Shown: positions 17,929-27,416, counted from the first letter of the stretch. The stretch is DNA of 64,000 nt from Photorhabdus namnaonensis (GCF_001684335.1 NZ_LOIC01000088.1:290854-354853); one strand, 5' to 3'. Numbers and translations are program-made. Notes: a model not told the origin generated them from the letters alone.

Positions 17929-18945
17929 TTAAGATGATACATTTACCAACATAACCTTGCCGATAACATCACCGGCTTCCATCATTCGATGTGCGTCAGC
18001 AGCATCTTTCAGATCAAAAACTTTACAAATTAATGGACTGACTTTTCCTGATTTCAATAATGGCCAGACATGTTTTTCCAATTCCCGAGCTATCTCTGCT
18101 TTTTCCTCTACACTGCGAGAACGTAATGTAGAACCCGTGTGAGTCAGACGTTTTAGCATTAAGGGCATCAGATTAAGATTTTCAGGGTTTCCTTTCATCA
18201 TGCCAATCTGAATAATTCTCCCGAATTTAGCAGCAACCTTATAGTTTTTATTGACATAATCACCGCCGATTAAGTCAACAACCATATCAACGCCATGATT
18301 ACCCGTGATTTTCAATACCTGATCAACGAAATCTTCTTTACGGTAATTAATCACAAAGTCAGCACCTAAACTGTGTGCGACTTTAACTTTCTCATCAGAG
18401 CCGACGGTAGCAATGACTCTGGCGCCAAAGGCTTTTGCTAACATAATAGTGACGCTGCCTATCCCAGAAGTACCACCGTGAATCAGCAAATTTTCTCCTT
18501 GTTTCAACTTGCCAGTCTGAAAAACATTAGCCCAGACGGTAAAAAAGTTTTCTGGCAATGCGGCTGCCTGAACAAAATCCAAACCATAGATAGGTAAGGC
18601 AACGGAGTCATGTACCAGGCAATATTCGGCATAACCGCCGCCGGCAACAAGGGCACAAACTTTATCGCCAAGATTCCAGCGTTCACAACCTTCACCTTTG
18701 GCAACCACCTCTCCTGCAATCTCCAAACCCGGCAATGGCGATGCATCCGGTGGTGGTGGATAGGAACCCATTCTCTGAAATATATCAGGCCGATTAACAC
18801 CTGCCGCAGCTACTTTTACTAACAAGTAACCTTTTCCTGGCCGTGGCAACGGAACCTGAACCAGATGCAATTTCTCCGGGCCTCCGGGCTTAATGATACT
18901 GATCGCTAACATATATTGGGGCAATGAATTAATTTGGCTATGCAT
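17929..18945 (-). CDS. NAD(P)H-quinone oxidoreductase (PIG3/QOR-type MDR protein)
   Basis: A 338-residue zinc-independent medium-chain dehydrogenase/reductase of the PIG3-like quinone oxidoreductase group. It shows the N-terminal GroES-like fold segment (AAAGVNRPDIFQRMGSYPPPP) and the NADPH-binding loop GGTSGIGSVTIMLAKA. The MDLIGG-like strand (VDMVVDLIGGDYVN) is also present. No catalytic-zinc Cys/His set is seen, consistent with quinone reductases. AGAGG precedes the ATG at 18945. Many relatives begin at the internal MLAISIIKPGGPE (residue 12), so the start could be 33 bases downstream. Its substrate is unknown and no operon partner is evident. Confidence 0.9.
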   Translation of the reverse strand: MHSQINSLPQYMLAISIIKPGGPEKLHLVQVPLPRPGKGYLLVKVAAAGVNRPDIFQRMGSYPPPPDASPLPGLEIAGEVVAKGEGCERWNLGDKVCALVAGGGYAEYCLVHDSVALPIYGLDFVQAAALPENFFTVWANVFQTGKLKQGENLLIHGGTSGIGSVTIMLAKAFGARVIATVGSDEKVKVAHSLGADFVINYRKEDFVDQVLKITGNHGVDMVVDLIGGDYVNKNYKVAAKFGRIIQIGMMKGNPENLNLMPLMLKRLTHTGSTLRSRSVEEKAEIARELEKHVWPLLKSGKVSPLICKVFDLKDAADAHRMMEAGDVIGKVMLVNVSS

Positions 18946-19339
18946 ATATACCTCTTATTTCTTTTGACGATCCTTTTTATGAATTTAGTCTAAGTTTAGA
19001 TGATAATATTATTTATTCTGATTTGTGGAAAGAGTGCTGAGGAATAATACAAGAATCTCTGTTATGTACTAAGGCGTTTGGCTGAAATTCCTTCACAAAT
19101 GTCTAAGGCCATAGACACCAAAAAGTGGCAGGATGAAAATTGAGTAACAAGACGGTATCACCGACCTCGAGGTCTTCATTTCCAGTGAACATAACAGTTT
19201 TCACTGCGTTGATTCTAATATACCTATCTGTTATTAATCAATTCTTAGTACATGCAAAAAGAAACTGGTGACAGAACTTCCACATACTACCATTTCATGT
19301 ATGCTGATTCTTTGAAATGACAAAATAATTGAGGTAGTT
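18946..19339. other. Intergenic region, no recognised content
   Basis: This is 394 bases between divergent genes, containing promoters for both by position. A short hairpin (CAGTGAA at 19183, TTCACTG at 19200) is present. No coding fragment is recognised. Confidence 0.4.
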
Positions 19340-20023
19340 ATGGGAACAACAGCAAAACAACCCAATGACCCGATAGTAAAACTGAAAAGCGGATTTGAAC
19401 CGTCTGAACTGGTCAAAGCACGTATCATCAATCTTGCTGATCATTTTATTAATGTGCTTAAAAACAAAGATTCAGAGAGTATTTCCCTATTGTTAACCCT
19501 GTCTGATGATGAATTTTGGACAGAAGTCAAAGGACGAGCCAACTATATTGAAATAGTGGCAAATATCACACCGGAAAAGAAAGAACATGAGGAATTTATC
19601 GAAACGAGAAACGCTTTTCTGGCCCATCTTGGGGAATACGGTGGCGTTTATAAGTCCAGTAAGGTTGCTGATATATTAGGAGTAACCCGCCCGACAGTAA
19701 ATAAATATGGTGAAAATCATAAACTCATTGTATTAAATTGGGGAGTAGAGAATTTATATCCTGTATTCCAGTTTTCGATAAATAAAAAAACGAGCAATAA
19801 AGGATACTTAAAAGGTGTTCCAGAAATATTGGCTAATTTAGGCCCAGTCAGTGGCGTAAAAAAGTGCAATTTTTTCATCCATAAAATCGAGACATTTGAT
19901 CCTGGTATCGATCTGGCTGAATCCGCGACGGTACTGGATATTCTCAGAAATGGCGCCTCCAATGATGAAATTACTCAATTGGTAAGGCTGGCGAAAATAT
20001 TCGGTTCTGTTGATTCTATATAA
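19340..20023 (+). CDS. HTH protein with MbcA/ParS/Xre-antitoxin-like C-terminus
   Basis: A 227-residue protein. The centre holds a helix-turn-helix-like segment (SSKVADILGVTRPTVNKYGENHKLIVLNWG, about 113-142). A YPVFQF strand follows, and then a C-terminal region whose pattern (a proline/Gly segment, then ILRNGASNDEITQLVRLAK near the end) resembles the toxin-binding domain of Xre/MbcA/ParS (DUF2384-like) antitoxins. GAGGT lies 6 bases upstream of the ATG. No RES or ParT-type toxin gene is adjacent, so it may be an orphan antitoxin or a stand-alone regulator. The N-terminal 100 residues are not recognised. The assignment to this superfamily is by motif pattern only. Confidence 0.55.
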   Translation: MGTTAKQPNDPIVKLKSGFEPSELVKARIINLADHFINVLKNKDSESISLLLTLSDDEFWTEVKGRANYIEIVANITPEKKEHEEFIETRNAFLAHLGEYGGVYKSSKVADILGVTRPTVNKYGENHKLIVLNWGVENLYPVFQFSINKKTSNKGYLKGVPEILANLGPVSGVKKCNFFIHKIETFDPGIDLAESATVLDILRNGASNDEITQLVRLAKIFGSVDSI

Positions 20024-20104
20024 AGAATTCCAGTATGTAATTGAAAACAGCCATTTTACCCTACTCTCCTTCGAAATATATCAACTGCCCAAAAATACTT
20101 GTTC

Positions 20105-20875
20105 TCACAGTACTACTGTTTGTCCGCCATCGACTAGCAGTGATACGCCGGTTACAAACGATGCGAGATCTGATCCTAACCATACGACCGCATTTCCTAC
20201 CTCTTCAGGTTCTCCCAATCTTCGAAGAGGCATCCTTTCTCGTAACCCGTCAAACATTTTCGCGACTTCCGGCGAGGAGAGAGGAAGCGCTGTATTGATC
20301 AATCCCGGGCATACGGCATTAACACGAATACCTGACGGCCCAAAAGCATCGGCCAATGCGGCCACCATCATATTGACGCCAGCTTTGCTAGTGGAATAGG
20401 CGGTTGTAAGTTGTCCTGTCCTAATGGACCCCATACTTGAAGTTGCCACAATACTTCCACGTTTGCCCAGTTTTATCATCTGTTCAGCAGCAGCCTGTGC
20501 GCCAAATAAAACGCCATCAAGGTTGACCGTAAGCAGCTTGTGAAAATCGTCTGCGCTAATCTGTGGGCCATCGGTAGCTAATGCGATTCCGGCATTGCAA
20601 GCCATCAAATCAACACCGCCGAACGGTGTAGCGACATCGACTAATGTATCCATCTCGCTCCGAGAAGTGACATTACATCGGTGGAATATGGCTTTTGTAC
20701 CAAGCGAATGAAGACGCTGGAGCACCGGCGCTCCTCCCTCTCTGGGTTGATCCGTGATGTCGCCAATAATTACGGTTGCTGCGCCATGACGCGCCGCGGC
20801 TAAAGCAATACCGGCTCCGATGCCACTTGCTCCGCCAGTGACAATGACAACCTTACCTTCTAGCATATGGCCCAT
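20105..20875 (-). CDS. SDR family oxidoreductase (FabG-like)
   Basis: A 256-residue classical short-chain dehydrogenase. It has the cofactor motif TGGASGIGAGIA, CNAGIA, catalytic Ser in ATSSMGSIR, YSTSK active-site Tyr/Lys, and the typical ending FVTGVSLLVDGGQTVV. I start it at 20875 (MGHMLEGK). GAGGA lies 8 bases upstream of that ATG, whereas the more distal ATG at 20905 has no convincing ribosome-binding site. The substrate cannot be deduced; FabG-like enzymes reduce or oxidise many alcohols. It stands alone between the HTH gene (convergent) and pqaA. Confidence 0.9.
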   Translation of the reverse strand: MGHMLEGKVVIVTGGASGIGAGIALAAARHGAATVIIGDITDQPREGGAPVLQRLHSLGTKAIFHRCNVTSRSEMDTLVDVATPFGGVDLMACNAGIALATDGPQISADDFHKLLTVNLDGVLFGAQAAAEQMIKLGKRGSIVATSSMGSIRTGQLTTAYSTSKAGVNMMVAALADAFGPSGIRVNAVCPGLINTALPLSSPEVAKMFDGLRERMPLRRLGEPEEVGNAVVWLGSDLASFVTGVSLLVDGGQTVVL

Positions 20876-21052
20876 TTGATGTTCCTCATTGTATCGCGCT
20901 ATCACAGGCGCTATTCGAGATATTTATTGATCCAGTGAAACACAGAATACCTATAAAGAATTACTCCAGAAGTGCTCATATAAGGCATATCGGTGAAGTA
21001 ATGTTGATTTTATGAATTATGTCCCATTTTTCCTAAATGCTTAACATATTCA

Positions 21053-21086
21053 GACCTCCGATTACCATTAGAAAATGCCGGAGGTC
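21053..21086 (-). terminator. Possible terminator between pqaA and the SDR gene
   Basis: An 8-bp inverted repeat GACCTCCG / CGGAGGTC with an 18-base loop lies just past the pqaA stop. There is no clear T-run. It may be a terminator or another hairpin. Confidence 0.35.
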
Positions 21087-21129
21087 CAAGTTTTCACAAA
21101 TAGCTTATTCAGACTTGATCGTTATTATC

Positions 21130-22632
21130 TTATTTCGAACCTAGCCCGCGGCCTGGCAATGTTTGGCATGTTGGTCCACTTGATAAAGGCGCGACTTCTG
21201 GATATTTGTCATCAGGGGTAATGTAAACTCGCGTTGTTGCCACATATCCATCACTGAAAGTCGCTTCAATATAAGTCGCTTCCCATCCCATGTTTGGGGA
21301 ACCCAAGGAAATTTCAACTTGTTGCAGCGTATTAATATCGAGTGGTGATGCTTTATATCGGATACCACATGCATAACGAAAATCTCGTGAAATTGGATTG
21401 GTAGCAGTCCAACGTATCACTTTTTCAGGTTTTTCTGAAAAATTGACGGTTAGTATTTGCGAATTCTGCTGTGAATGCAGAGTTGAATTAAGCTTTGGCA
21501 AAGGAATAGATTGCTGTAACCGATTAATAAATGTAATCAATGACTGTTCAGTAAAGTTCAGAATGCCACGATGATCAGAATTGGGGGCTACTCGTAAAGA
21601 TTTGTCTCCAGGCAGAATATCATAATAGAGTCTTGCATTATCAGCCGCGAAATAATCATCCCCACTGGCATTGACGATGTATTTAGGAATGGCAAGTCGA
21701 GATTCATAAATTGATCCCAGATATTGCAGAGGATCTTCTATCTGCATTAATTTAGCAAATGCTGGCGTATTGACTTTTTCATCGACATGTTCCTGATAAT
21801 ACGGATAAAAAGCAATCGGCCAGTTTTTTCCGTAAGATTCATATATATGTTTAAATGCTGCATGTGTGTTAAGTATGTCGATAATAAAAGGCACAATTGC
21901 ATCAACCCGTGTATCTGCTATTGCCGATAACCAGGTTGTCCAGCCTCGTTTCGAGGCGCCAGAAACAATAAATTTATTAATATTCCACGGTGTTAATTCC
22001 TGCTGTGCCAAAGTCATTGCTTGAGAAACAGAAGTCGCCATAGGAATATGTAAAGGTATCAACGACAGCTTCTCTGGCTTGTTCATGAATAATGTCCAAC
22101 TGTGAGCAATACTATCATCTTCTTTTCGGGGTGTTCCATCGTCCCGGTACACGAGATATTGATTAGGAATATTACTGATCGAGATAATTATCGTATTTGT
22201 TGCCCGCGCAATAGTCGCCAAGGTTGTCACGCTGAAATCTGTCGGCAAAATTGGCGTCTCAGATCCACTATTATAGTTAGTCCCATTATTCACAACGACA
22301 AGCGCACGCGGTGAAAGCGGATGATCAGGAATAAATATATCAACATTGTGTCGCCATTCGGCCGGTAGAATAACGTTTCCTGGAGACCAGAATTGTGATG
22401 TTAATTGATAGTGACGTAGTTCAATCTGAGGTAATTTTTCTTTACTTAAAAGCGAATATTTAAGGGGCTGGACTGCTAATTCCTCTCGATAGCAGGGAAG
22501 TACATTGGTGAAATTGATATCAGTCTTATTAGAGCATAGTGATTTTTTTGTATTAGACTGGGCATAACTATTAGTATTAATAGCCACCAATAACCACAGG
22601 GTAATAATTATTCTTTTGAAAAAAATAGACAT
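21130..22632 (-). CDS. pqaA: PhoPQ-activated pathogenicity-related protein PqaA-like
   Basis: A 500-residue secreted protein of the PqaA (PhoPQ-activated pathogenicity-related, PF10142-type) family, which adopts an alpha/beta-hydrolase-like fold. A signal peptide spans about residues 1-24 (hydrophobic core then SYAQ). Family landmarks are NNGTNY, the nucleophile-elbow-like SGASKRGWTTWL, VDAIVPFIIDILN, and NASGDDYF followed by PNSDHRG in the C-terminal half. In Salmonella the gene is PhoP/Q-induced and linked to resistance to the antimicrobial peptide melittin. PhoPQ control here is likely by analogy but I see no box I would defend. A role against insect host peptides is inference. Confidence 0.88.
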   Translation of the reverse strand: MSIFFKRIIITLWLLVAINTNSYAQSNTKKSLCSNKTDINFTNVLPCYREELAVQPLKYSLLSKEKLPQIELRHYQLTSQFWSPGNVILPAEWRHNVDIFIPDHPLSPRALVVVNNGTNYNSGSETPILPTDFSVTTLATIARATNTIIISISNIPNQYLVYRDDGTPRKEDDSIAHSWTLFMNKPEKLSLIPLHIPMATSVSQAMTLAQQELTPWNINKFIVSGASKRGWTTWLSAIADTRVDAIVPFIIDILNTHAAFKHIYESYGKNWPIAFYPYYQEHVDEKVNTPAFAKLMQIEDPLQYLGSIYESRLAIPKYIVNASGDDYFAADNARLYYDILPGDKSLRVAPNSDHRGILNFTEQSLITFINRLQQSIPLPKLNSTLHSQQNSQILTVNFSEKPEKVIRWTATNPISRDFRYACGIRYKASPLDINTLQQVEISLGSPNMGWEATYIEATFSDGYVATTRVYITPDDKYPEVAPLSSGPTCQTLPGRGLGSK

Positions 22633-23064
22633 TAATTCATCCTTAATATATAGATAATTGAATAATATAGTTGGATAACTTTACCAATATGATAATTCAA
22701 GATCATAAACCTTAATATTGTAAATAATATATTTCTCTCCCGCAAACCTGGCTTCAATTTTAATCAAATCACCTAAAATAAAGCATTGCAATCAAAAAAC
22801 TTGCCATCTTTTATTTATGCGAGATATTGATTATTCTTTTTAATAACATATTGATACGGCATGTACCAATCACGATCAATAGTGAATTTAAGTTGACTTT
22901 CACTTAGTGATCTCCGGCCAGTATCCCGGTAAAAAAAGGTCATGCTCGTTTATTATGATATCCGAATGTTAAATTCTAACGGTTAGATTTGCCTCGTCCT
23001 TGAGAGTTTAAAGGCGCCATAACGGTTTATATTCTCTCTGTAATAGGGGTCAAACCCCGAATGC
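22633..23064. other. Intergenic region holding the left M60 repeat copy
   Basis: This is 432 bases. Most of it is the duplicated 3' end of the M60 peptidase gene (22649-22906). The remaining 158 bases up to the oxidoreductase stop contain nothing I recognise. Confidence 0.5.
22649..22906 (-). pseudogene. Duplicated 3' fragment of the M60 peptidase gene
   Basis: This segment matches 29376-29684 (end of the M60 peptidase gene and its 3' flank) in the same orientation. Identity is high over most of it, including TAGATAATTGAATAATATA at the flank and TTATTCTTTTTAATAACATA inside the coding part. About 50 bases of the coding sequence are missing near 22785, destroying the frame. Similarity ends abruptly at both sides. 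Together with the intact gene it brackets the GC-rich amine operon as a direct repeat. Confidence 0.88.
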
Positions 23065-24606
23065 TCAAAACGAAACTATATCTGCCGGATTAAGCGTACT
23101 TCTCACTCCAAGAATACCCTTTGCCAACGGAATGGCTACCGGAGAGAGATAGGAACCCAGCGGGATACTCGCGTGTTCAATGCGGGTAAGCATGGTAAAG
23201 TCGTCGTTGCGTCCGGTAAGATCGTCGCTGATAGCTTTGCCAATGCGCACCGTCTGCGCTACTCCATGACCACTCCAGCCATGTACCATATACACGGGTA
23301 CTCTGTCGCTGCTCTTGCGGGCATCGATGGCGCCGTTTAGGGTCAGATCGCTGATCCCGCCCCAGGAATATTCTAGTTCGGCTTTTTCCAACTGCGGGAA
23401 CACGGTTCTGATACGCTTAAGCAGATAGTTGTTCACATCACGCGGCGACCAGGAATTGCCAGTACCCTGTCCACCGAACAGCAGGCGGTTGTTGCGCACC
23501 GCACGATAGTAGTCAACCTGTAACTGTGTATCGTAGACCGGCAAATCTGACGGGATCAGCTCTTTGACATCCACTGGCAACGGAGGCGTTACCGCCACGT
23601 AGGAGAAAAAAGGCATCGTGGTGGAAAGGCCGGAGATAAACTCACCCGTGGAGGCATGCACACCCAACACCACGGCTTTACTTGCCCTGATAGTCCCCCG
23701 ATCTGTTTCTATGACTGTGCCGCCAGTATCCTGCCTGATGCCCTTTACTTTCGTGCTGTCATAGATTCGCCCGCCCAGTCTGGCGAAACCATAAACCAAG
23801 CCACGCAATAGCGCCAGAGGTTGGACCTGCCCACCGATACTGTCGATATTCGCTCCGTGGTAGATGCCTGAACGTACATATTTTTCCTGTAGTTCGTGCG
23901 GTCCGATAACACTCATTGCCGTATCTCCCAACTGGCGCCGGGCATCGGCATTAGCCACCAGCGGCCCCATGTGGCCCGCGTGCACCGCAACAGTGATATG
24001 ACCATATTTGCGGTCACATTCGAAACTATAACGCTCACGCAGCTCATCCACGAGATTCATCGCTTCAACAGATGCAAAACGCCATAAGCGTTTAGCCTCA
24101 TCGAATGAAAGTTTTTCCAGTATGGTTTCAGCTTCCCAGCGTGCGAGTCCAGGGGTTATCTGTCCCCCGTTGCGGCCAGAAGCTCCTGAACCAATGTTAT
24201 CCTTTTCAACCAGAATCACGTCCACTCCCGCTTCAGCAAGATGTAACGCCGTGGAAGCGCCCAGCAACCCACCGCCGATAACCACAACCTCACAGTTCTG
24301 GTCCCCAGGCAGGCTTCCCAAAGCCGGCCAGTCAGCCAAAGAAGCTTCATAATAGTTGGCTGGCATGGCGTCAGCGGCAGCGTCTTTATGCCAGCTCCAG
24401 ATACGCGGGTCCAGCCCCAACCGGCTGGCTCTATGCTGCGCATCCTCCAACAGTGTTGGCCGGAGCTTATCAATATTGGCAGCCGGAGTATCGGCCGCGG
24501 TTGAGGTCCGGGCGAGCAGGGATAAGTTGGGAAGTACGGATGAAAGCACTCCCGCCCCCGCGAGCGTCGCGACGGTAGAGATAAAGTCTCTTCTATTCAT
24601 TGTCAT
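23065..24606 (-). CDS. Tat-exported FAD-dependent oxidoreductase (DAO/PuuB-like)
   Basis: A 513-residue FAD oxidoreductase of the D-amino-acid-oxidase/glycine-oxidase fold, closest in pattern to gamma-glutamylputrescine oxidase PuuB. It starts with a twin-arginine signal (NRRDFIS, then a hydrophobic stretch to about residue 32). The FAD-binding motif is VVVIGGGLLGASTALHLAE at about 106-124, and SGRNGGQ follows the Rossmann fold. VHGWSGHGV near the C-terminus is the second FAD contact. Export through Tat is unusual for a PuuB-type enzyme and implies periplasmic amine oxidation. It is the last gene of a five-gene GC-rich operon. The substrate is probably an amine or amino acid; putrescine-related compounds fit the aminotransferase and aldehyde dehydrogenase neighbours. 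Confidence 0.85.
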   Translation of the reverse strand: MTMNRRDFISTVATLAGAGVLSSVLPNLSLLARTSTAADTPAANIDKLRPTLLEDAQHRASRLGLDPRIWSWHKDAAADAMPANYYEASLADWPALGSLPGDQNCEVVVIGGGLLGASTALHLAEAGVDVILVEKDNIGSGASGRNGGQITPGLARWEAETILEKLSFDEAKRLWRFASVEAMNLVDELRERYSFECDRKYGHITVAVHAGHMGPLVANADARRQLGDTAMSVIGPHELQEKYVRSGIYHGANIDSIGGQVQPLALLRGLVYGFARLGGRIYDSTKVKGIRQDTGGTVIETDRGTIRASKAVVLGVHASTGEFISGLSTTMPFFSYVAVTPPLPVDVKELIPSDLPVYDTQLQVDYYRAVRNNRLLFGGQGTGNSWSPRDVNNYLLKRIRTVFPQLEKAELEYSWGGISDLTLNGAIDARKSSDRVPVYMVHGWSGHGVAQTVRIGKAISDDLTGRNDDFTMLTRIEHASIPLGSYLSPVAIPLAKGILGVRSTLNPADIVSF

Positions 24607-24658
24607 TTCAACACTCCTGTCATGATTTTAAAATCACCCGCTGATCTGGAGAGTTTCT

Positions 24659-25027
24659 CTATGAGTGAGTCCGGCTATCTGAGCTGTATTTATTGCTGCC
24701 CGAGCTCCCTTTCAGACCGGCGAGAATCAGCAGGATAACAGTGCCGATAAACGGTATGAGATGCAGCAGTAACCACCAAGCGCTACAGTTGATGTCGTGC
24801 AGGCGGCGGGCATTCACTGCTAGCGTGGGCAAAAGCGTGAGCAGCAGATAGACAGCGCTGAACCAGCCCATATAAACCTCAGGATTGGCAACGGCAAAGT
24901 AGCGTTCAAGGAAAGAGATAATAAATACAGCCAGGATCTGGAACAGAACGAAATACCAGAACTCCTTACGCCTGGCTCGCCCCTTGAAGCATGTATAGTT
25001 CTTTAATACATTTAAATACCAGTGCAT
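24659..25027 (-). CDS. DUF805 membrane protein
   Basis: A 122-residue DUF805 (YhaH-like) inner-membrane protein. It begins with the family signature WYLNVLKNYTCFKGRARRKEFW and has three hydrophobic segments (about residues 25-42, 52-70, 82-105). NARRLHDINCSAWW lies between the last two. The function of the family is unknown. It is embedded between the aminotransferase and FAD-oxidoreductase genes of the operon with short gaps (33 and 52 bases). A strong ribosome-binding site (AAGAGGGG) precedes it. Its presence in a catabolic operon is unusual and unexplained. Confidence 0.88.
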   Translation of the reverse strand: MHWYLNVLKNYTCFKGRARRKEFWYFVLFQILAVFIISFLERYFAVANPEVYMGWFSAVYLLLTLLPTLAVNARRLHDINCSAWWLLLHLIPFIGTVILLILAGLKGSSGSNKYSSDSRTHS

Positions 25028-25060
25028 TGTTATCCCCTCTTGTGATGCGGCAGATTTTAT

Positions 25061-26338
25061 CTACTGTTCAGCCAGATCGAGCAGTACAGACTCCAAAATG
25101 CTGAGCGCTTCATTAAAAACGTTATTTTGTATGGTCAGCGGCGGAAGGAAACGGATCACGTTGCCGTGTACGCCACACGTCAGCAGGATCAGACCACGCT
25201 CCAGCGCTTTCTGACGTACCGCGTTGGTAAAGCTGACATTGGGTTCCTGACTGTCCGCATGGTTAAACTCCACCGCAATCATCAGCCCTAGCCCACGCAC
25301 ATCGGCGATCTGCGGGACACGCGGTCGCAGTTCATGCAGTCGCTGTGTTAGCTGGTCTCCCAACTGCGTCGCTCGCGCATTCAGCTTTTCTTCTTCGATC
25401 ACATCCAGCACCGCATGAGCGGCCGCAATCGCTACCGGGTTACCACCATAAGTTCCCCCCAGACCACCAGGCACTACAGCATCCATCAACTCGGCACGTC
25501 CCGTTACAGCCGCCAGCGGCAAACCGCCCGCCAGACTTTTCGCCATAGTGGTCAGATCGGCGACAACCTCATGATGCTCCATAGCAAACAGTTTGCCCGT
25601 ACGCGCGAAACCGGTCTGGATCTCATCGGCGATAAGTACAATGCCGTGGTAATCGGCGATCTCACGCAGAGCTTTGAGCAGTTCAGGAGGTGCCGGATAG
25701 AAACCGCCTTCGCCCTGTACCGGTTCGATGATGATGGCAGCGACGCGTGTTGGTTCAATATCGGCTTTAAAGAGATTTTCCAGCGCATTCAGCGTTTGTT
25801 CCACACTAATGCCATGCAGCCCGACCGGAAACGGAATACGGTAAACGTCGCCAACCAGCGGGCCGAACCCCATTTTGTACGGTGCAACTTTGCCGGTTAG
25901 TGACATACCGAGGAAGGTACGGCCGTGGAAAGCACCGCTGAAAGCGACCACGCCACTGCGCCCGGTAGCGGCACGTGCGATCTTCACGGCATTTTCCACC
26001 GCCTCGGCCCCGGTAGTGACAAAGACGGTTTTCTTCGCAAAATTACCGGGCACCAAGCGGTTCAGACGTTCGGCCAGCGCCACATAATTTTCGTAGGGCG
26101 CTACCTGATGACAAGTGTGGGTAAACTGTTCCATTTGTTCTTTGGCGGCCGCGATGACGCGCGGATGGCGGTGGCCGGTATTTACCACGGCGATACCGGC
26201 GGCAAAATCGATGTAACGTTGCCCCTGAACGTCCCAAATTTCAGCGTTTTCCGCACGCTCCACATAGACTTGCGTGGCTACGCTCACGCCTTTTGCAATA
26301 GCCTCGCTGTGTCTTTTGGCTAATATAGATCCAGTCAT
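25061..26338 (-). CDS. gabT: 4-aminobutyrate-type aminotransferase (class III)
   Basis: A 425-residue class III PLP aminotransferase of the GabT/PuuE group. It has FAAGIAVVNTGHRHPRV, the PLP phosphate loop VTTGAEAVENA, IIIEPVQGEGGFY, LIADEIQTGFARTG with the PLP-binding Asp, and the Schiff-base Lys in TMAKSLAGGLPLAAVTG. It transfers the amino group of GABA or a similar omega-amino acid to 2-oxoglutarate. I start at 26338 (MTGSILAKRH) because GAGGAG lies 9 bases upstream and the family begins there. The open frame extends 18 codons further up without support. Operon partners (aldehyde dehydrogenase, FAD oxidoreductase) fit a polyamine/GABA-type degradation route. Substrate assignment to GABA is likely but not certain. 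Confidence 0.88.
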   Translation of the reverse strand: MTGSILAKRHSEAIAKGVSVATQVYVERAENAEIWDVQGQRYIDFAAGIAVVNTGHRHPRVIAAAKEQMEQFTHTCHQVAPYENYVALAERLNRLVPGNFAKKTVFVTTGAEAVENAVKIARAATGRSGVVAFSGAFHGRTFLGMSLTGKVAPYKMGFGPLVGDVYRIPFPVGLHGISVEQTLNALENLFKADIEPTRVAAIIIEPVQGEGGFYPAPPELLKALREIADYHGIVLIADEIQTGFARTGKLFAMEHHEVVADLTTMAKSLAGGLPLAAVTGRAELMDAVVPGGLGGTYGGNPVAIAAAHAVLDVIEEEKLNARATQLGDQLTQRLHELRPRVPQIADVRGLGLMIAVEFNHADSQEPNVSFTNAVRQKALERGLILLTCGVHGNVIRFLPPLTIQNNVFNEALSILESVLLDLAEQ

Positions 26339-26627
26339 AAATGAAAACTCCTCAGCAATCTGAAATAAGCGAGCTTCAACAGACAGACGCACGATGCGAT
26401 ATAGCGGCCAGAGCTGGTAGAAGTAACTGATCCAGCGTCAAAGCCAGCATATCCGCCGCCGCAATGCCGACATCGGCCCCCAACGATGACTAAGCGGGCT
26501 ATTGTAATCGTGTAGGTTCCGCTGCCGACATAATCCACAGAAGGACTGTCGATGAGCGTATATCTGCCTGTGTATGGGCATCCGGTTGCGGCGCGACCGC
26601 AAGCTTCGCGCCGGGTATCGATCAACG
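26339..26627. other. GC-rich gap within the amine operon
   Basis: This is 289 bases between the SnoaL-like and gabT genes, GC-rich like the operon itself. One minus-strand frame (about 26400-26500) reads like protein (GADVGIAAADMLALTLDQ...), ending in a stop before gabT. It may be the stump of a lost gene, but I cannot identify it. A short GC-rich hairpin (GGCGCGA / TCGCGCC) lies near 26595-26620. Confidence 0.35.
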
Positions 26628-27401
26628 CTAAAAAATACCGTGGCGATGCAGCGCTTTCGCATCCTCCGGTACCGGGGTGATAGCATCCCAAAGCTCAGCC
26701 ACTTTTCCGTCCTCAATGCGCCATAGCTCGAAGTAGCTGTGACGCGCTCCGGCGATACTCCCCTCTGAATGGGTCAGAACAAACTGCCCATCGGCTACCG
26801 TACGGTGAATTTTAGTGTAATGCAGCCCCTGCCCCTCATTTCTGAGTTGTTTAAGAAACGAGATGACTGCCGCCGTACCATCGGGAATATCGGGGCTGTG
26901 CTGGCGAAACAATTCACCATTAGTGTAGTTTCCAAACTCTTCGTAGTGACCTTCGATCAGGGTATGTGTGAAAAAGTTGACTACCAGCTCACGATTCTTC
27001 TCTCGGTCATGGCCATCGCCTGCTTCAGTCGGGCCGTCTAACTGAATCCGGCCACTGACGTTGGGTACCGCCTGCGGCACCAGGCCGTCCCAGTGCTCTA
27101 CGATTAAGCCGTCAGCAACTCGGTACAGATCGAAACCGACCAACGGCCAGTTGTCTAATCCCGTAAAACGACCGTGGATGGCGACCAGATCACTATCTTG
27201 CAGTACACGATACGTTTCGTGATGCAGTTCAGGATGTGCCCAGACCAGCTCACGCAATCCGGCAAGACCATCTTTGACCAACGGCGAATGTTCGATGAAA
27301 TGCGGTGCAAAATAACGCTCAAGCGCCCCTACATCACGGTCAGTAAACAGCTCGTGGTGCGCACGCGACACCAAGTCGCGTGGAGATCTATTTTGAATCA
27401 T
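26628..27401 (-). CDS. Double SnoaL-like (NTF2-fold) protein
   Basis: A 257-residue protein made of two tandem SnoaL-like/NTF2-fold halves. The first (about 5-125) has ALERYFAPHFIEHSP and LIVEHWDGLVPQA. The second (about 135-250) has YEEFGNYTNGELFRQHSPDIPDG and KVAELWDAITPVP. The repeated pattern (Y/F...F-x-x-H-S-P; V-E/A-x-W-D) shows an internal duplication. Such proteins can be polyketide cyclases, isomerases or hydrolases, and many are uncharacterised. It starts 15 bases after the aldehyde dehydrogenase stop and belongs to the operon. No precise reaction can be given. Confidence 0.82.
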   Translation of the reverse strand: MIQNRSPRDLVSRAHHELFTDRDVGALERYFAPHFIEHSPLVKDGLAGLRELVWAHPELHHETYRVLQDSDLVAIHGRFTGLDNWPLVGFDLYRVADGLIVEHWDGLVPQAVPNVSGRIQLDGPTEAGDGHDREKNRELVVNFFTHTLIEGHYEEFGNYTNGELFRQHSPDIPDGTAAVISFLKQLRNEGQGLHYTKIHRTVADGQFVLTHSEGSIAGARHSYFELWRIEDGKVAELWDAITPVPEDAKALHRHGIF

Positions 27402-27416
27402 TACGGATGTCCTGTG

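Noticed and set aside
25345-26323. Long open frames (up to 161 codons) antisense to gabT
   Set aside because: They arise from the GC-rich codon pattern of gabT; low-complexity or unrelated composition and no initiation signals.
26335-26716. Two open frames upstream of gabT that could be read as small genes
   Set aside because: Cys/Gly/Arg-rich translations without protein-like character, overlapping the 3' end of the SnoaL-like gene. A third frame looks more like a gene stump and is noted under the gap entry.
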